From contig USPO01000049.1 in NCBI GenBank assembly GCA_900556575.1, forward strand, positions 1 to 8,871: DNA of 8,871 nt. Reading direction: 5' to 3'. This document shows positions 1 through 7,600 of this stretch, in pieces (positions within the stretch are counted from its first letter, which is position 1; each line of letters opens with the position of its first letter). Both the position numbers and the translations under genes were made by a program. This stretch comes from an uncultured Eubacteriales bacterium (GTDB lineage Bacteria; Bacillota; Clostridia; UBA1381). A model generated the notes under the pieces. It worked only from the letters and a program-made list of their open reading frames with translations, ran no database searches and had not been told where the DNA came from.

Positions 1-569
1 ATAATGGTTACGTCATCGGGGACATTTAAGCCCTTATTGTAAAGAGGGAGAATCTCCTTGTAGGGAATAAAGGTCTGCGGAATTTCATTTGCAGGTTTGC
101 CGATTTCTTCAGAAAGAATTTCGCGCTGTTTTGCGATTATTTCTTCAAGGAGAGCGATTTTTTCATCATCTGTTTTTGCATTGACCGGATTCCATGCACC
201 GTCATGAACTCCGCGCATACCGATTGTAAAGTTGCTCTCATAATCCTTATTTTCACGGACTCTTTCGCGCCAGTAGTCTTCGATAAATTCTTTGTTATCA
301 ACAGGATTTCCGTCGGCGTCAGTATCTGTGTAATCGTATGCAACATCTGCATTTAAGCTGCCGTCCTTAAACATATATAAATTTTTATCGGGATGCTCAC
401 TAATCCATCTATTTTGAAAGTCCAATAACTCTCCCATATTGTTTCTAAGCAGCATTTCACAGTGAGAAGAACCCATAACGATTCCATACTCGTCGGCAAG
501 CCTTGCATTTTCGGGATTAAGGTTAAATGCCGGTGTATACTCGTGCATTGCAGGCCATAGGTAATTAGC
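1..569 (-). pseudogene. Continuation of the interrupted GH115 gene, running off the left edge
   Basis: Directly after the TAG, and in the same frame, 189 codons stay open to the window edge and continue the GH115 barrel. They include ANYLWPAMHEYTPAF just after the stop, LADEYGIVMGSSHCEMLLRN, a WREVR-like segment reading YWRERVRENKDYESNF, and TIGMRGVHDG (codons 351-360 counted from the ATG at 1277). No further stop or frameshift occurs. It is either the 3' half of a recently broken gene or the downstream part of one protein read through the TAG. The first in-frame ATG (548) falls inside conserved barrel sequence and has no convincing ribosome binding site, so a separate protein starting there is unlikely. 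The C-terminal part of the gene lies outside the window. Confidence 0.75.
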
Positions 570-572
570 CTA
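570..572 (-). other. In-frame amber (TAG) codon interrupting GH115
   Basis: The plus strand reads cta, giving TAG as codon 236. The flanking codons are TTA (Leu) before and GCT (Ala) after. GH115 relatives as I recall them have Lys at this place, so AAG to TAG is one transversion. The other three genes in the window all end in TAA, which neither proves nor excludes reassignment of TAG. Confidence 0.9.
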
Positions 573-1277
573 TAATCTCAATAAAAGCTCAAATATTTTT
601 TCATATGTTTCACTGCTCATACCGATGCCGTCCGAAGAGAGTGATTTCGACCAGTTAAATAAATTCCATTCCTGATTGATAAAAATACCTCTGTATTTTA
701 CACTTGATGCACCCTCTGTATAGCCTTCCTCCGGAAGGGATACATAAAGGTAATCGGAGTGTGACGGAACAACGTCCGCCCACCATGTCCAAGGTGAAAC
801 ACCCATGCTTTCGGAGAGGTCATATATTCCGTAAATTGTACCTCTTTTATCGGCTCCGGCAATTACAAGCTTTCCGTCTGCTTCATTTAGGGTGAATGCC
901 TCCCATTCGCTTGAAATCTTTGAAATATCAATACTGCCGCTGTCTGCAAGCTCGGTGATTTTATCTGATTTATCTATTGTACCGATAATAATATCAGCTG
1001 AATTTGCATCGGAAGTTAATTCGGGAACAACACCGGTTACAGCTGTAATATCATCTTTTAAGTCATTGGCTGCCCGTACAACACCGGGATAGTCATTTAT
1101 TTCGTCAACGTAAATCTTCGGTGTTTTATTGGGGGACACAAGTTCAATATCACCGTCTGTGCAGCTTACATAACCGGAAACCATAGGAGAAACAGCAGGG
1201 GTGTTATCCTCGGCATATGTAACAAGGCTGGGGGATACTAAGGAAAAACTTAATGCTAAAGTAATTAATTTTTTCAT
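570..1277 (-). CDS. GH115 alpha-glucuronidase-family protein, N-terminal part ending at an in-frame TAG
   Basis: This open segment encodes 235 residues and then TAG. Start choice: ATG at 1277 with AAAGGAG six bases upstream. Residues 1-22 form a signal peptide (MKKLITLALS..., cleavage near TYA|ED), so the product is exported. The body matches the GH115 N-terminus and the beginning of its barrel: an ADIIIGT strand (94-100), ISSEWEAF (121-128), SPWTWWADVVP (161-171) and KYRGIFINQEW (194-204). GH115 enzymes release alpha-1,2-linked (4-O-methyl)glucuronate from xylan and are usually far longer, so 235 residues alone would lack most of the barrel and should be inactive. The family reads LLRLKANYLWPAM here; the window reads LLRL, TAG, ANYLWPAM, so one Lys codon has become a stop with no frame change. 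The gene is probably the last of the GH28-GH2 operon, 122 bases after GH2. Confidence 0.8.
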   Translation of the reverse strand: MKKLITLALSFSLVSPSLVTYAEDNTPAVSPMVSGYVSCTDGDIELVSPNKTPKIYVDEINDYPGVVRAANDLKDDITAVTGVVPELTSDANSADIIIGTIDKSDKITELADSGSIDISKISSEWEAFTLNEADGKLVIAGADKRGTIYGIYDLSESMGVSPWTWWADVVPSHSDYLYVSLPEEGYTEGASSVKYRGIFINQEWNLFNWSKSLSSDGIGMSSETYEKIFELLLRL

Positions 1278-1283
1278 AAAATA

Positions 1284-1290
1284 CTCCTTT
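1284..1290 (-). promoter_or_regulatory. Ribosome binding site of GH115
   Basis: AAAGGAG six bases before the ATG at 1277. It selects this start over the in-frame TTG at 1298. Confidence 0.85.
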
Positions 1291-1307
1291 CTTTTCAAGG
1301 TAGATAA

Positions 1308-1372
1308 AAAGCTTTCGATACCGACAGTATTTATTATATTAACATTGTATGTTAGCCGGTATCGAAAGCTTT
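1308..1372. repeat. Perfect 16-bp inverted repeat between GH2 and GH115
   Basis: AAAGCTTTCGATACCG (1308-1323) and CGGTATCGAAAGCTTT (1357-1372) are exact complements around a 33-base spacer. In the minus-strand transcript the stem is followed by TTTTT (1310-1306 with the stem end), so it may be a leaky terminator or RNA-stabilising hairpin between GH2 and GH115. The spacer also holds TATAAT on the minus strand (1333-1338) and a small AACAT-TGT-ATGTT hairpin (1341-1353), so the arms could instead be operators around a promoter. Confidence 0.65.
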
Positions 1373-1399
1373 GGTTAAAATTTATTTTTATTTTATATT

Positions 1400-3067
1400 T
1401 TAAAATCCGTATTTTTTGAACATTTCCGCAGCTGTATCAAATGCAAGCTTTGGACGGCGGTATTCGTCAACGAGTCCTTTGTTGTTATGGCATCTTGCTC
1501 TTGTGGCGAACCATTCGCCCTCCTCCGTAACTCTGCAATCGGCAAACTGCCAAATGAATACACCTGTAATTCTGTCGTCATTCATATATACCTCAAGGTT
1601 TTCACGAATTAAATCTGCCTGACGCTCTTCGCTCCACTTGCAGTGTGAACGGTCACGATAACCGTAAATTGCGGCGGCTCCGAGTTCGGAAACTATAATA
1701 GGCTTATTATCTCCGCCGGATTTTTTTATCCATTCGATTTCTTGATCGTTTCTTTCAGCGATAGGGCAGTTCTTGTACCATCCCGAATACATATTGAAGG
1801 ATACTATATCTTCAAGGTCAAGTGTAATATCCGTGAAATGGCGGCAGGTTGCAGATGTGGTTGGACGTGAGGTATCCATTGATTTGATTTGCTCAAACTG
1901 TTTCTTATACATCTCTCTGCCTTCCCTTGTTTCGGCGGCACATTCGTTTAATATACCCCAAATCACAATGGACGGGTGATTATAGTGATTTTCAATCATT
2001 TCCTGTATGCAATCCTCACATTGCTTTTCAAAATTAGGATTTTGCATATCGGGAAGGAGCAAACCTCTCGCATGGTTTTCTTCCCAAACCATCATACCGC
2101 GTTCATCACAGAGATCGAGAAAACGTTCATCGTTCGGGTAGTGGCAGGTACGAACTGCATTTGCGTTAGCTTCCTGCATTAAATCCATGTCCTGAACCAT
2201 GTGCTGCAATGTTACGGCACAGCCGTCAACGGCATAATCCTCATGACGGTTAAATCCCTTTAAATATACAGGTTTTCCGTTTAAAATTAATCTCGTATCG
2301 CTAAATTCAACTGTACGGAAACCAACACGTTCTATCATATCATCCGCAATATTTCCGTTGAGTGAAAGCACGGTATTTAACATATATAAATTAGGTTCAC
2401 CGACATTCCAAGGCTTTATATCGTCAAAGCGGCTTTCAAACGAGAATGTTTTTAGTGTGTGCGGCTGTATTTCAAGTTTCTCCGAGTCAAAGCTAATTCC
2501 GCACAATTCGGCTGTAACGGCAGCATTAACAGTGCTGTCGGATACATTCTCTACATCAACTTCTATTGATGCACTCCACACATTGTTTTTGAGGGACGGA
2601 ACAAATCGTATATGCTTAATATAAGCATTATCTATATATTCAAGAGAAACAGGTCTTGTAATTCCGCCGTAGGTGTAGTAATCATTAGGAATATGCAGAG
2701 CTGAATGTTCACCGAATGTATTATCAACTCTTACCTTTATTTCGTGGTTTCCTTTTGCAATATTTAAAAGAATGACGCTGAACGGAGTAAAAGCATTGTA
2801 ATGATGAGCAACCTTAATACCGTCAAAATATACATCGGCTGTATGGCTTACTCCCTTAAATTCAAGACGGAGATTAGAGTCCTTTTCAATATATACTGAT
2901 TTAGTATATGTACCCTTTCCTCTGTGCTGAAGAAAATCGGGGTGCTGCTCCCAGCAGCCCGGAACCGGTAAACTGTATGAGGCATCAAAGCCGTCCATTT
3001 TGAAATTCCACATTCCGTCAAGCTCCTTGCAGCCTCTTATATGATGTGTGTCAAATAATCTGATCAT
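1400..3067 (-). CDS. GH2 beta-glucuronidase-like glycosidase, cytoplasmic
   Basis: A 555-residue GH2 enzyme with a sugar-binding jelly roll (about 15-145), an Ig-like domain (about 146-250) and a catalytic TIM barrel (about 252-555). The acid/base is Glu375 in GILNECAAE and the nucleophile is Glu461 in IIVSELGAAA. NAVRTCHYPND (303-313) is the typical GH2 signature. HNNKGL (527-532) carries the N-x-K pair (Asn528, Lys530) that binds the uronic carboxylate in beta-glucuronidases, aligning with the NKKG motif of the E. coli enzyme. I therefore favour beta-glucuronidase over beta-galactosidase; beta-galacturonidase remains possible. No signal peptide is seen, so the site is cytosolic. The ATG at 3067 is two bases after the GH28 stop, and AAAGGAG lies inside the last GH28 codons, implying translational coupling. 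The gene ends with TAA. Confidence 0.88.
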   Translation of the reverse strand: MIRLFDTHHIRGCKELDGMWNFKMDGFDASYSLPVPGCWEQHPDFLQHRGKGTYTKSVYIEKDSNLRLEFKGVSHTADVYFDGIKVAHHYNAFTPFSVILLNIAKGNHEIKVRVDNTFGEHSALHIPNDYYTYGGITRPVSLEYIDNAYIKHIRFVPSLKNNVWSASIEVDVENVSDSTVNAAVTAELCGISFDSEKLEIQPHTLKTFSFESRFDDIKPWNVGEPNLYMLNTVLSLNGNIADDMIERVGFRTVEFSDTRLILNGKPVYLKGFNRHEDYAVDGCAVTLQHMVQDMDLMQEANANAVRTCHYPNDERFLDLCDERGMMVWEENHARGLLLPDMQNPNFEKQCEDCIQEMIENHYNHPSIVIWGILNECAAETREGREMYKKQFEQIKSMDTSRPTTSATCRHFTDITLDLEDIVSFNMYSGWYKNCPIAERNDQEIEWIKKSGGDNKPIIVSELGAAAIYGYRDRSHCKWSEERQADLIRENLEVYMNDDRITGVFIWQFADCRVTEEGEWFATRARCHNNKGLVDEYRRPKLAFDTAAEMFKKYGF

Positions 3068-3069
3068 AA

Positions 3070-4260
3070 TTATATGCTCCTTTCAATATTTACATTGTTT
3101 ATATTGAGTCCTTCAACGTCACTGCATTCAAACGAGCTTTCCGCACCTAAGCGAATTTCACTAAGTGATATATCTCTGAGTCTATGCTCAGGCAAGCCCT
3201 TAATTTGTATGCCGAGTTTGTTTCCGTTTCCATTGATATTTTTTATTTGAATATCTGAAAAGTCGGACGGCATAGCTGTTTTTGGAATTACGGTGCTTGA
3301 ACCGTAGAACATATTTATTTGAATAGCTTGATCTGTTGTATCATTTATCTCTATATTTTCAAAACGTACATCTTTGACATATCCGCCTCTGCCGCGCATT
3401 GATTTCAGACGTATTCCCTGCATCGTGCCGTTTATAACACAATCGTGTGCATATACGTTTTCCACACCGCCCGACATTGCGCTTCCTATAACAACAGCAC
3501 CGTGACCGCCTGTCATGGTACAGTTTCTTATTTCAATGTTTTGGCATGGTTTTGCAACTCTTATGCCGTCCTCGTTAATACCCGAATTAATTGCAATGCA
3601 GTCATCGCCTGTATTAAATGAGCAATGCTCAATAAGTACATTATTGCATGAATCGGGGTTAAGACCATCTGTATTTGGACCTTGTGTTTCAACGCAGACA
3701 TTTCTTACAGTAACATTTTCACAATATACGGGATGGATTGTCCATTGAGGACCGTCTTTTATTGTAAAGCCGTCAAAAAGAAGTTTTTTACAATTTATAG
3801 TCTGTATAAATGACGGACGGAGTGCGGCTTTTTCTGTTCCGTAAATACGTTTTTCAACAGGAATATTATTATATTCGCTGTAACAAAGTTCTTTAGCCGC
3901 ATTAGCCTGAAGCTTCTTCCATTCCCACCATGCGGCACCACTTCCGAAAAGAGTTCCGCTGCCGGTTATTGAAATATTTTCGCAGTCTTTAGCGTAGATA
4001 AGAGGGGAGTAGTTATAACATTCCGTACCCTCCCAGCGAGTAAAAACAACAGGGAGGTAATCCGATTTTTTATCACTGAAGATGAGTACGGAGTTATTTT
4101 CAAGATGTAACTCTATATTGCTTTTTAAATGAATCGGACCCGTTGTATGAGTTCCTTCCGGGATAACAACAGTTCCGCCGCCGTTTGCGGCACATTCGTT
4201 TACGGCTGCCTGAACAGCCATAATTCCATATGATTTGTAATTTTTTATATTAATATTCAT
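3070..4260 (-). CDS. GH28 polygalacturonase-family hydrolase, cytoplasmic
   Basis: A 396-residue right-handed beta-helix glycosidase, within the usual GH28 length. All family motifs are present: NTDG (196-199, Asp198), GDD (218-220, Asp219/Asp220), GHG (252-254, His253) and RLK (284-286). GH28 enzymes hydrolyse alpha-galacturonosyl or related linkages by inversion using these aspartates. The N-terminus (MNINIKNYKS) has no signal peptide, so the enzyme probably acts in the cytosol on imported oligosaccharides, more like an exo-galacturonosidase than a secreted endo-pectinase. I chose the ATG at 4260 because AGGAGAG lies eight bases upstream; the in-frame ATG at 4296 gives 12 extra residues and lacks such a site. 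It is the first gene after the 4366-4371 promoter, and its stop lies two bases before the GH2 start. Exact linkage specificity cannot be read from sequence. Confidence 0.9.
   Translation of the reverse strand: MNINIKNYKSYGIMAVQAAVNECAANGGGTVVIPEGTHTTGPIHLKSNIELHLENNSVLIFSDKKSDYLPVVFTRWEGTECYNYSPLIYAKDCENISITGSGTLFGSGAAWWEWKKLQANAAKELCYSEYNNIPVEKRIYGTEKAALRPSFIQTINCKKLLFDGFTIKDGPQWTIHPVYCENVTVRNVCVETQGPNTDGLNPDSCNNVLIEHCSFNTGDDCIAINSGINEDGIRVAKPCQNIEIRNCTMTGGHGAVVIGSAMSGGVENVYAHDCVINGTMQGIRLKSMRGRGGYVKDVRFENIEINDTTDQAIQINMFYGSSTVIPKTAMPSDFSDIQIKNINGNGNKLGIQIKGLPEHRLRDISLSEIRLGAESSFECSDVEGLNINNVNIERSI
3077..3083 (-). promoter_or_regulatory. Ribosome binding site of GH2 inside the GH28 3' end
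   Basis: AAAGGAG nine bases before the ATG at 3067, overlapping the last codons of GH28 (Glu-Arg-Ser-Ile-stop). The arrangement fits translational coupling. Confidence 0.85.
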
Positions 4261-4266
4261 AGTAAA

Positions 4267-4273
4267 CTCTCCT
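4267..4273 (-). promoter_or_regulatory. Ribosome binding site of GH28
   Basis: AGGAGAG about eight bases before the ATG at 4260. Its GGAGAG core is complementary to CTCTCC at 4319-4314 in the same leader, so it could be masked by folding. Confidence 0.85.
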
Positions 4274-4289
4274 AAATAATAAAGAAACC

Positions 4290-4339
4290 GAGGCAAGCTT
4301 ATCAGATGATAATGGAGAGAGTATAGAGGGACTCGCCCC
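4290..4339 (-). promoter_or_regulatory. Folded leader of the GH28 operon
   Basis: In the minus-strand transcript GGGGCGAG (4339-4332) can pair with CUUGCCUC (4297-4290) using two G-U pairs, a pattern that works only in this transcript. Inside lies a perfect inverted repeat, TTATCA-TC-TGATAA (4312-4299). CTCTCC (4319-4314) can alternatively pair with the GGAGAG of the GH28 ribosome binding site. The leader may control translation or transcript stability; no known riboswitch was recognised. Confidence 0.4.
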
Positions 4340-4365
4340 GAATTCCTTATTTATTTTACAAATTA

Positions 4366-4371
4366 ATTATA
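4366..4371 (-). promoter_or_regulatory. -10 box of the GH28-GH2(-GH115) operon
   Basis: A perfect TATAAT on the minus strand, placed relative to the TATTGCTG repeats exactly as at the esterase promoter (29 bases between). The hexamer 17 bases upstream, TTGTAT, is a weak -35. Transcription would start near 4359, giving a leader of about 100 bases. Confidence 0.7.
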
Positions 4372-4400
4372 GCGTTTTTTTTGAAGAAATACAATACAAA

Positions 4401-4439
4401 TATTGCTGAATTTTAAGGAATATAGAATAAATATTGCTG
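4401..4439. promoter_or_regulatory. Direct-repeat operator, two TATTGCTG copies 31 bp apart (GH28 promoter)
   Basis: TATTGCTG occurs at 4401-4408 and 4432-4439, again 31 bp apart, each inside an aaaTATTGCTGaa context. Spacing to the TATAAT box equals that at the esterase promoter. Both transcription units are therefore predicted to answer to the same regulator. Confidence 0.68.
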
Positions 4440-4440
4440 A

Positions 4441-4600
4441 AATATACTGCAAACAAAAATGTCATCTGCCTCAAAGGCGGCGGATTTCGTTTCTCTCCAT
4501 AGGAACTGACGTTCCGGGTACAGGCTGTAATCTGCCGTAAGTTCTGATTTTTGCGGATAACGAAGAAACATTGTTCCGATTTAAAAGATTAAAGTAATTG
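4441..4600. other. Unexplained structured intergenic island
   Basis: About 160 bases between the esterase terminator and the GH28 operator, more GC-rich than its surroundings and with no convincing gene. It contains ATCTGCC (4464-4470) with GGCGGAT (4479-4485), which can pair, and a second ATCTGCC (4530-4536) with GCGGAT (4553-4558). A perfect hairpin GGAAC-TGAC-GTTCC lies at 4502-4515, and GTTTCT near 4489 is complementary to AGAAAC near 4564. This could be a small structured RNA, a dispersed repeat or the remnant of one. I do not recognise a known riboswitch or RNA family. Confidence 0.4.
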
Positions 4601-4607
4601 TAAAAAT

Positions 4608-4652
4608 AAAATCTCAAAGCAGCGTCAGTTGAGGAAGCTCCTTTGAGATTTT
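4608..4652 (-). terminator. Rho-independent terminator after the esterase gene
   Basis: A perfect 12-bp stem, AAAATCTCAAAG (4652-4641 on the minus strand) with CTTTGAGATTTT (4619-4608), and a 21-base loop, followed by TATTTTT. It starts six bases after the stop codon. The plus strand also ends in a T run (4649-4655), so it may work in both directions. It separates the esterase transcript from the GH28 operon. Confidence 0.8.
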
Positions 4653-4657
4653 TTTGA

Positions 4658-7600
4658 TTATTTATAATATTCCGCTGCTGCGGCACCTGCAGCAGTGCCC
4701 GCTGCATTATATGCACTTTGATTGTAATGATATTGATCTTTCATTTCCGATAAATACGGCTCAAGGCTTGCAGCAAGTGTGAAATCATCGTTTGATTCAC
4801 ATAATGTCTGCTGGGCATCTCGTATAACCTTGTATTTTGCATCGTGGCTTTCGCCGCCGCTTGGATACTTTATATAGTTATAGTGACCTGTCTGAATAAT
4901 AAACATATGCTCTGCACCGTGATTTTTGAACTCATTCCATAAATCAATAGTATTTTGAGTATATTCTTCGGCACTTACGTTGTTATCACCGTCCGTTTCG
5001 CCCTGACACCATACAATGAATGTTTTGTTGATTTTTATGCCGTTATCTGTAAGGAATTTTTTCGCATTATCAAGACGTGTTACAGCATCCGAGATAAGAT
5101 TTTCTTTCCATTCGGCTGTAGATGTGCCTCCTTTGGATGCTGATACAGCCACAAGCTGATTACCTGTATTTTTATAATACTCATTTACGAATGCACTTAC
5201 CATACTTCCGGTGCGTTTTGTACTGCCGTCAGTATTTATGTCTGTAAGTTTTCCATCTACATCCTCATTTAAGCCAAACGGTTCTTGTATTGGGAGAAGA
5301 GTATTCGGACGTGATACGGATTTATATTCAAATCCTGCATTTACATCGCATACAACCGAATCGGCAGCTGTTCCTCTTCCGGACATATTGGACTGACCGG
5401 CAAATACCGCAAGGTCTACGCTTTCATTTATATTATCGGGAAGTTTAATAGGGGAGTCAGCTAAAATTGACTTTAGCTTTCCGACAATAACAGGCATATA
5501 AAATTCACGGCAGGCAAGCTCGTTAGGGTGTGAACCGGCACCGTTTATTATGTATTTTGACATTTGTTCCGCATCCCTTGTATCAAGAGATGTATCGGCA
5601 TAAATGTCCGCTGTATTAACACCCCATTTTTCGCATATTTCAAGAGAGAGTTCTCTTAGTTTTGATTGTATTTCAAAATCACGTCCGCCGGATTTATGTA
5701 TTGTAACAAATACGATAGGAGTATTTTGCCACTTCTGCTTCATTTCATAAATTATCTGTTCAAATCCGCCGCAGAATGTGGAATTATCAAATTCTGAGGC
5801 ATCACTACCCTGAATAGTTCCCAAATGCTCCATAACATTTATGTGTCCGCCATTGGAATTATTCTTATCTGTTTTCGGGTCGCCGTATGCATCATTGGTA
5901 TATCCGTCAAAGACTATAACATCAGGTGCTTCCGATGGGGCTTTTCTGATTTGATTTATTATATAATTACCCTTTGCAAGTTCTTCAGGGTCTTCTTTTT
6001 CAGAGCTGTCTGTGCATATGACCGAAGCACCGTTCACAGCGTACATTCCGAGATTCATATCATAATCATCGGAAATAAGCTTCATAAATGATTTTTCCGG
6101 CTTGTTGTGACCGTATACTATGCTGTCGCCAAACGCATAAACACTTTTTCCGGCAAGCACATAGTCTGGAATATCAATGTTCATGCTGTCAATATAAATT
6201 GTTTCGCCTGCTTCGTGAACAGGTTCAATAGTTTCATTCCAGTTATATATTTTCATATAAGTACCGCTTTCCGACGGTAAATCAAATTCAATAGACTGTG
6301 ATGAACCGTTTGCCTCACATTGCTTTGCCGCAATTAATCTGCCGCTGCTTGTATAAAGGGATGCGTAGATATATCCCTCTGCCTGCGGCTTTACTGTTAT
6401 TGTTATGCTGCTGCTGCCGCGTGATGCCGTATAGAACTTAAAATGGTTGTCCGGCAAAGGTGTATCACCGTCGTATACACGGCATACAATATCATTTCCG
6501 TCCGAATCTGTAACAGTATAATTAAAGTCTGTGTTTATGTCGTTCACATAACCGTTGTCATAAAGACTCTGGGCTATAAATGAACCCCATTTCATTGCAC
6601 CTGTATACGAAAGGTGAATATAATCACTTACACCCATGTTTTTTACATAAAGCTCCTTTGCGGTAGATATGGATTTTCCGTATATAGATGTGAGGTAGTT
6701 GTAGCTGTATTCGGATAGATTAATAAATCCAGCACCAAGTGAGGCGGCTGTTTGCTCGACTATATCACTGTATCTGACAGGATAGCTGTATGAGCTGTTC
6801 ACATAGTCATCTGCTGTTGTATCTATTGGATTTGCATATCCGTCATTGTATTTTGTTTCGGGATCACAGGTAGCCGGCGGAGCGACAAATATTATTTTGA
6901 GTCCGGCAGCAGATGCGTCATTATACATTTTTGTCATATATTCAGTCATTTCTTCCGCATTTGAACGAACCCTGTCATTGTATCCGCATTGACAAAGAAT
7001 TATATCTCCCGGCAACGAGTTTGCCAACGCACCGCTCATTGCCGTTTCATAAAGAATTTTGGCATAGTGTCCCGAATTTGCGAGATTTACTATCTCATAT
7101 TTACTTGTATCGATAAAATTTGAAAGCTGCTGTCCCCAGCCGGTTTGATTGCTGCCGAGGTCACTTTCACGGCGTCCGCCGTAATAATTGCATACGAGGG
7201 AATCGCCGAGTATGGTTATTTTTGTTTTTCTGTTTGTTATTTTAGATGTTGGAGTAATAGTAACGGATGAAATCGGTGCATTGGGATATGTTCTGCCGTT
7301 GTATTCATCACGCTGTGTATTAATTCTCACTTTTCCGCCATCTATTTTTATGTCATTGACAGTACATAGAGAGCCTTTGGTGCTGCCTCGTCCCTTTCCG
7401 GGCTGTTCGGCATTGTTGACCGCCATTGCACCGTTGATATAAATATCGGTAAGCTTTTCATCTGATTTCTGAATAGAAATATCATATCTCCCGTCAGGAA
7501 TTTCGCCCAATACTGTAGGGTTTTCGAGTACAGAGCCATCGGCCGTATTAAATATTGTGTCGGAAAGCTCTGTATAGCTGTATACCGGAACTACTTCTAC

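Noticed and set aside
137..352. 71-codon minus-strand open frame
   Set aside because: It lies in another frame over the open GH115 continuation, which carries the family motifs; this is a shadow frame.
570..572. Pyrrolysine insertion at the TAG
   Set aside because: Known pyrrolysine sites are in methylamine methyltransferases and need pyl genes; nothing in the window supports this for a glycoside hydrolase.
704..2624. Several plus-strand open frames of 60-90 codons opposite GH115 and GH2
   Set aside because: All lie antisense to well-supported enzymes, lack good ribosome binding sites and show no recognisable protein features.
4471..4716. 81-codon minus-strand open frame ending in ERNEIRRL
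   Set aside because: It overlaps the esterase 3' end out of frame, runs through the terminator stem and has no convincing ribosome binding site or domain. Its end may only reflect the structured island.
4658..4760. Dockerin, SLH or sortase anchor at the esterase C-terminus
   Set aside because: The protein ends in the CE6-like domain (AAGTAAGAAAAEYYK); no such motif is present.
7148..7156. Additional TTGCTG-like match inside the esterase gene
   Set aside because: It reads GATTGCTGCC, lacks the AT-rich flanks, has no partner 31 bp away and lies within coding sequence.
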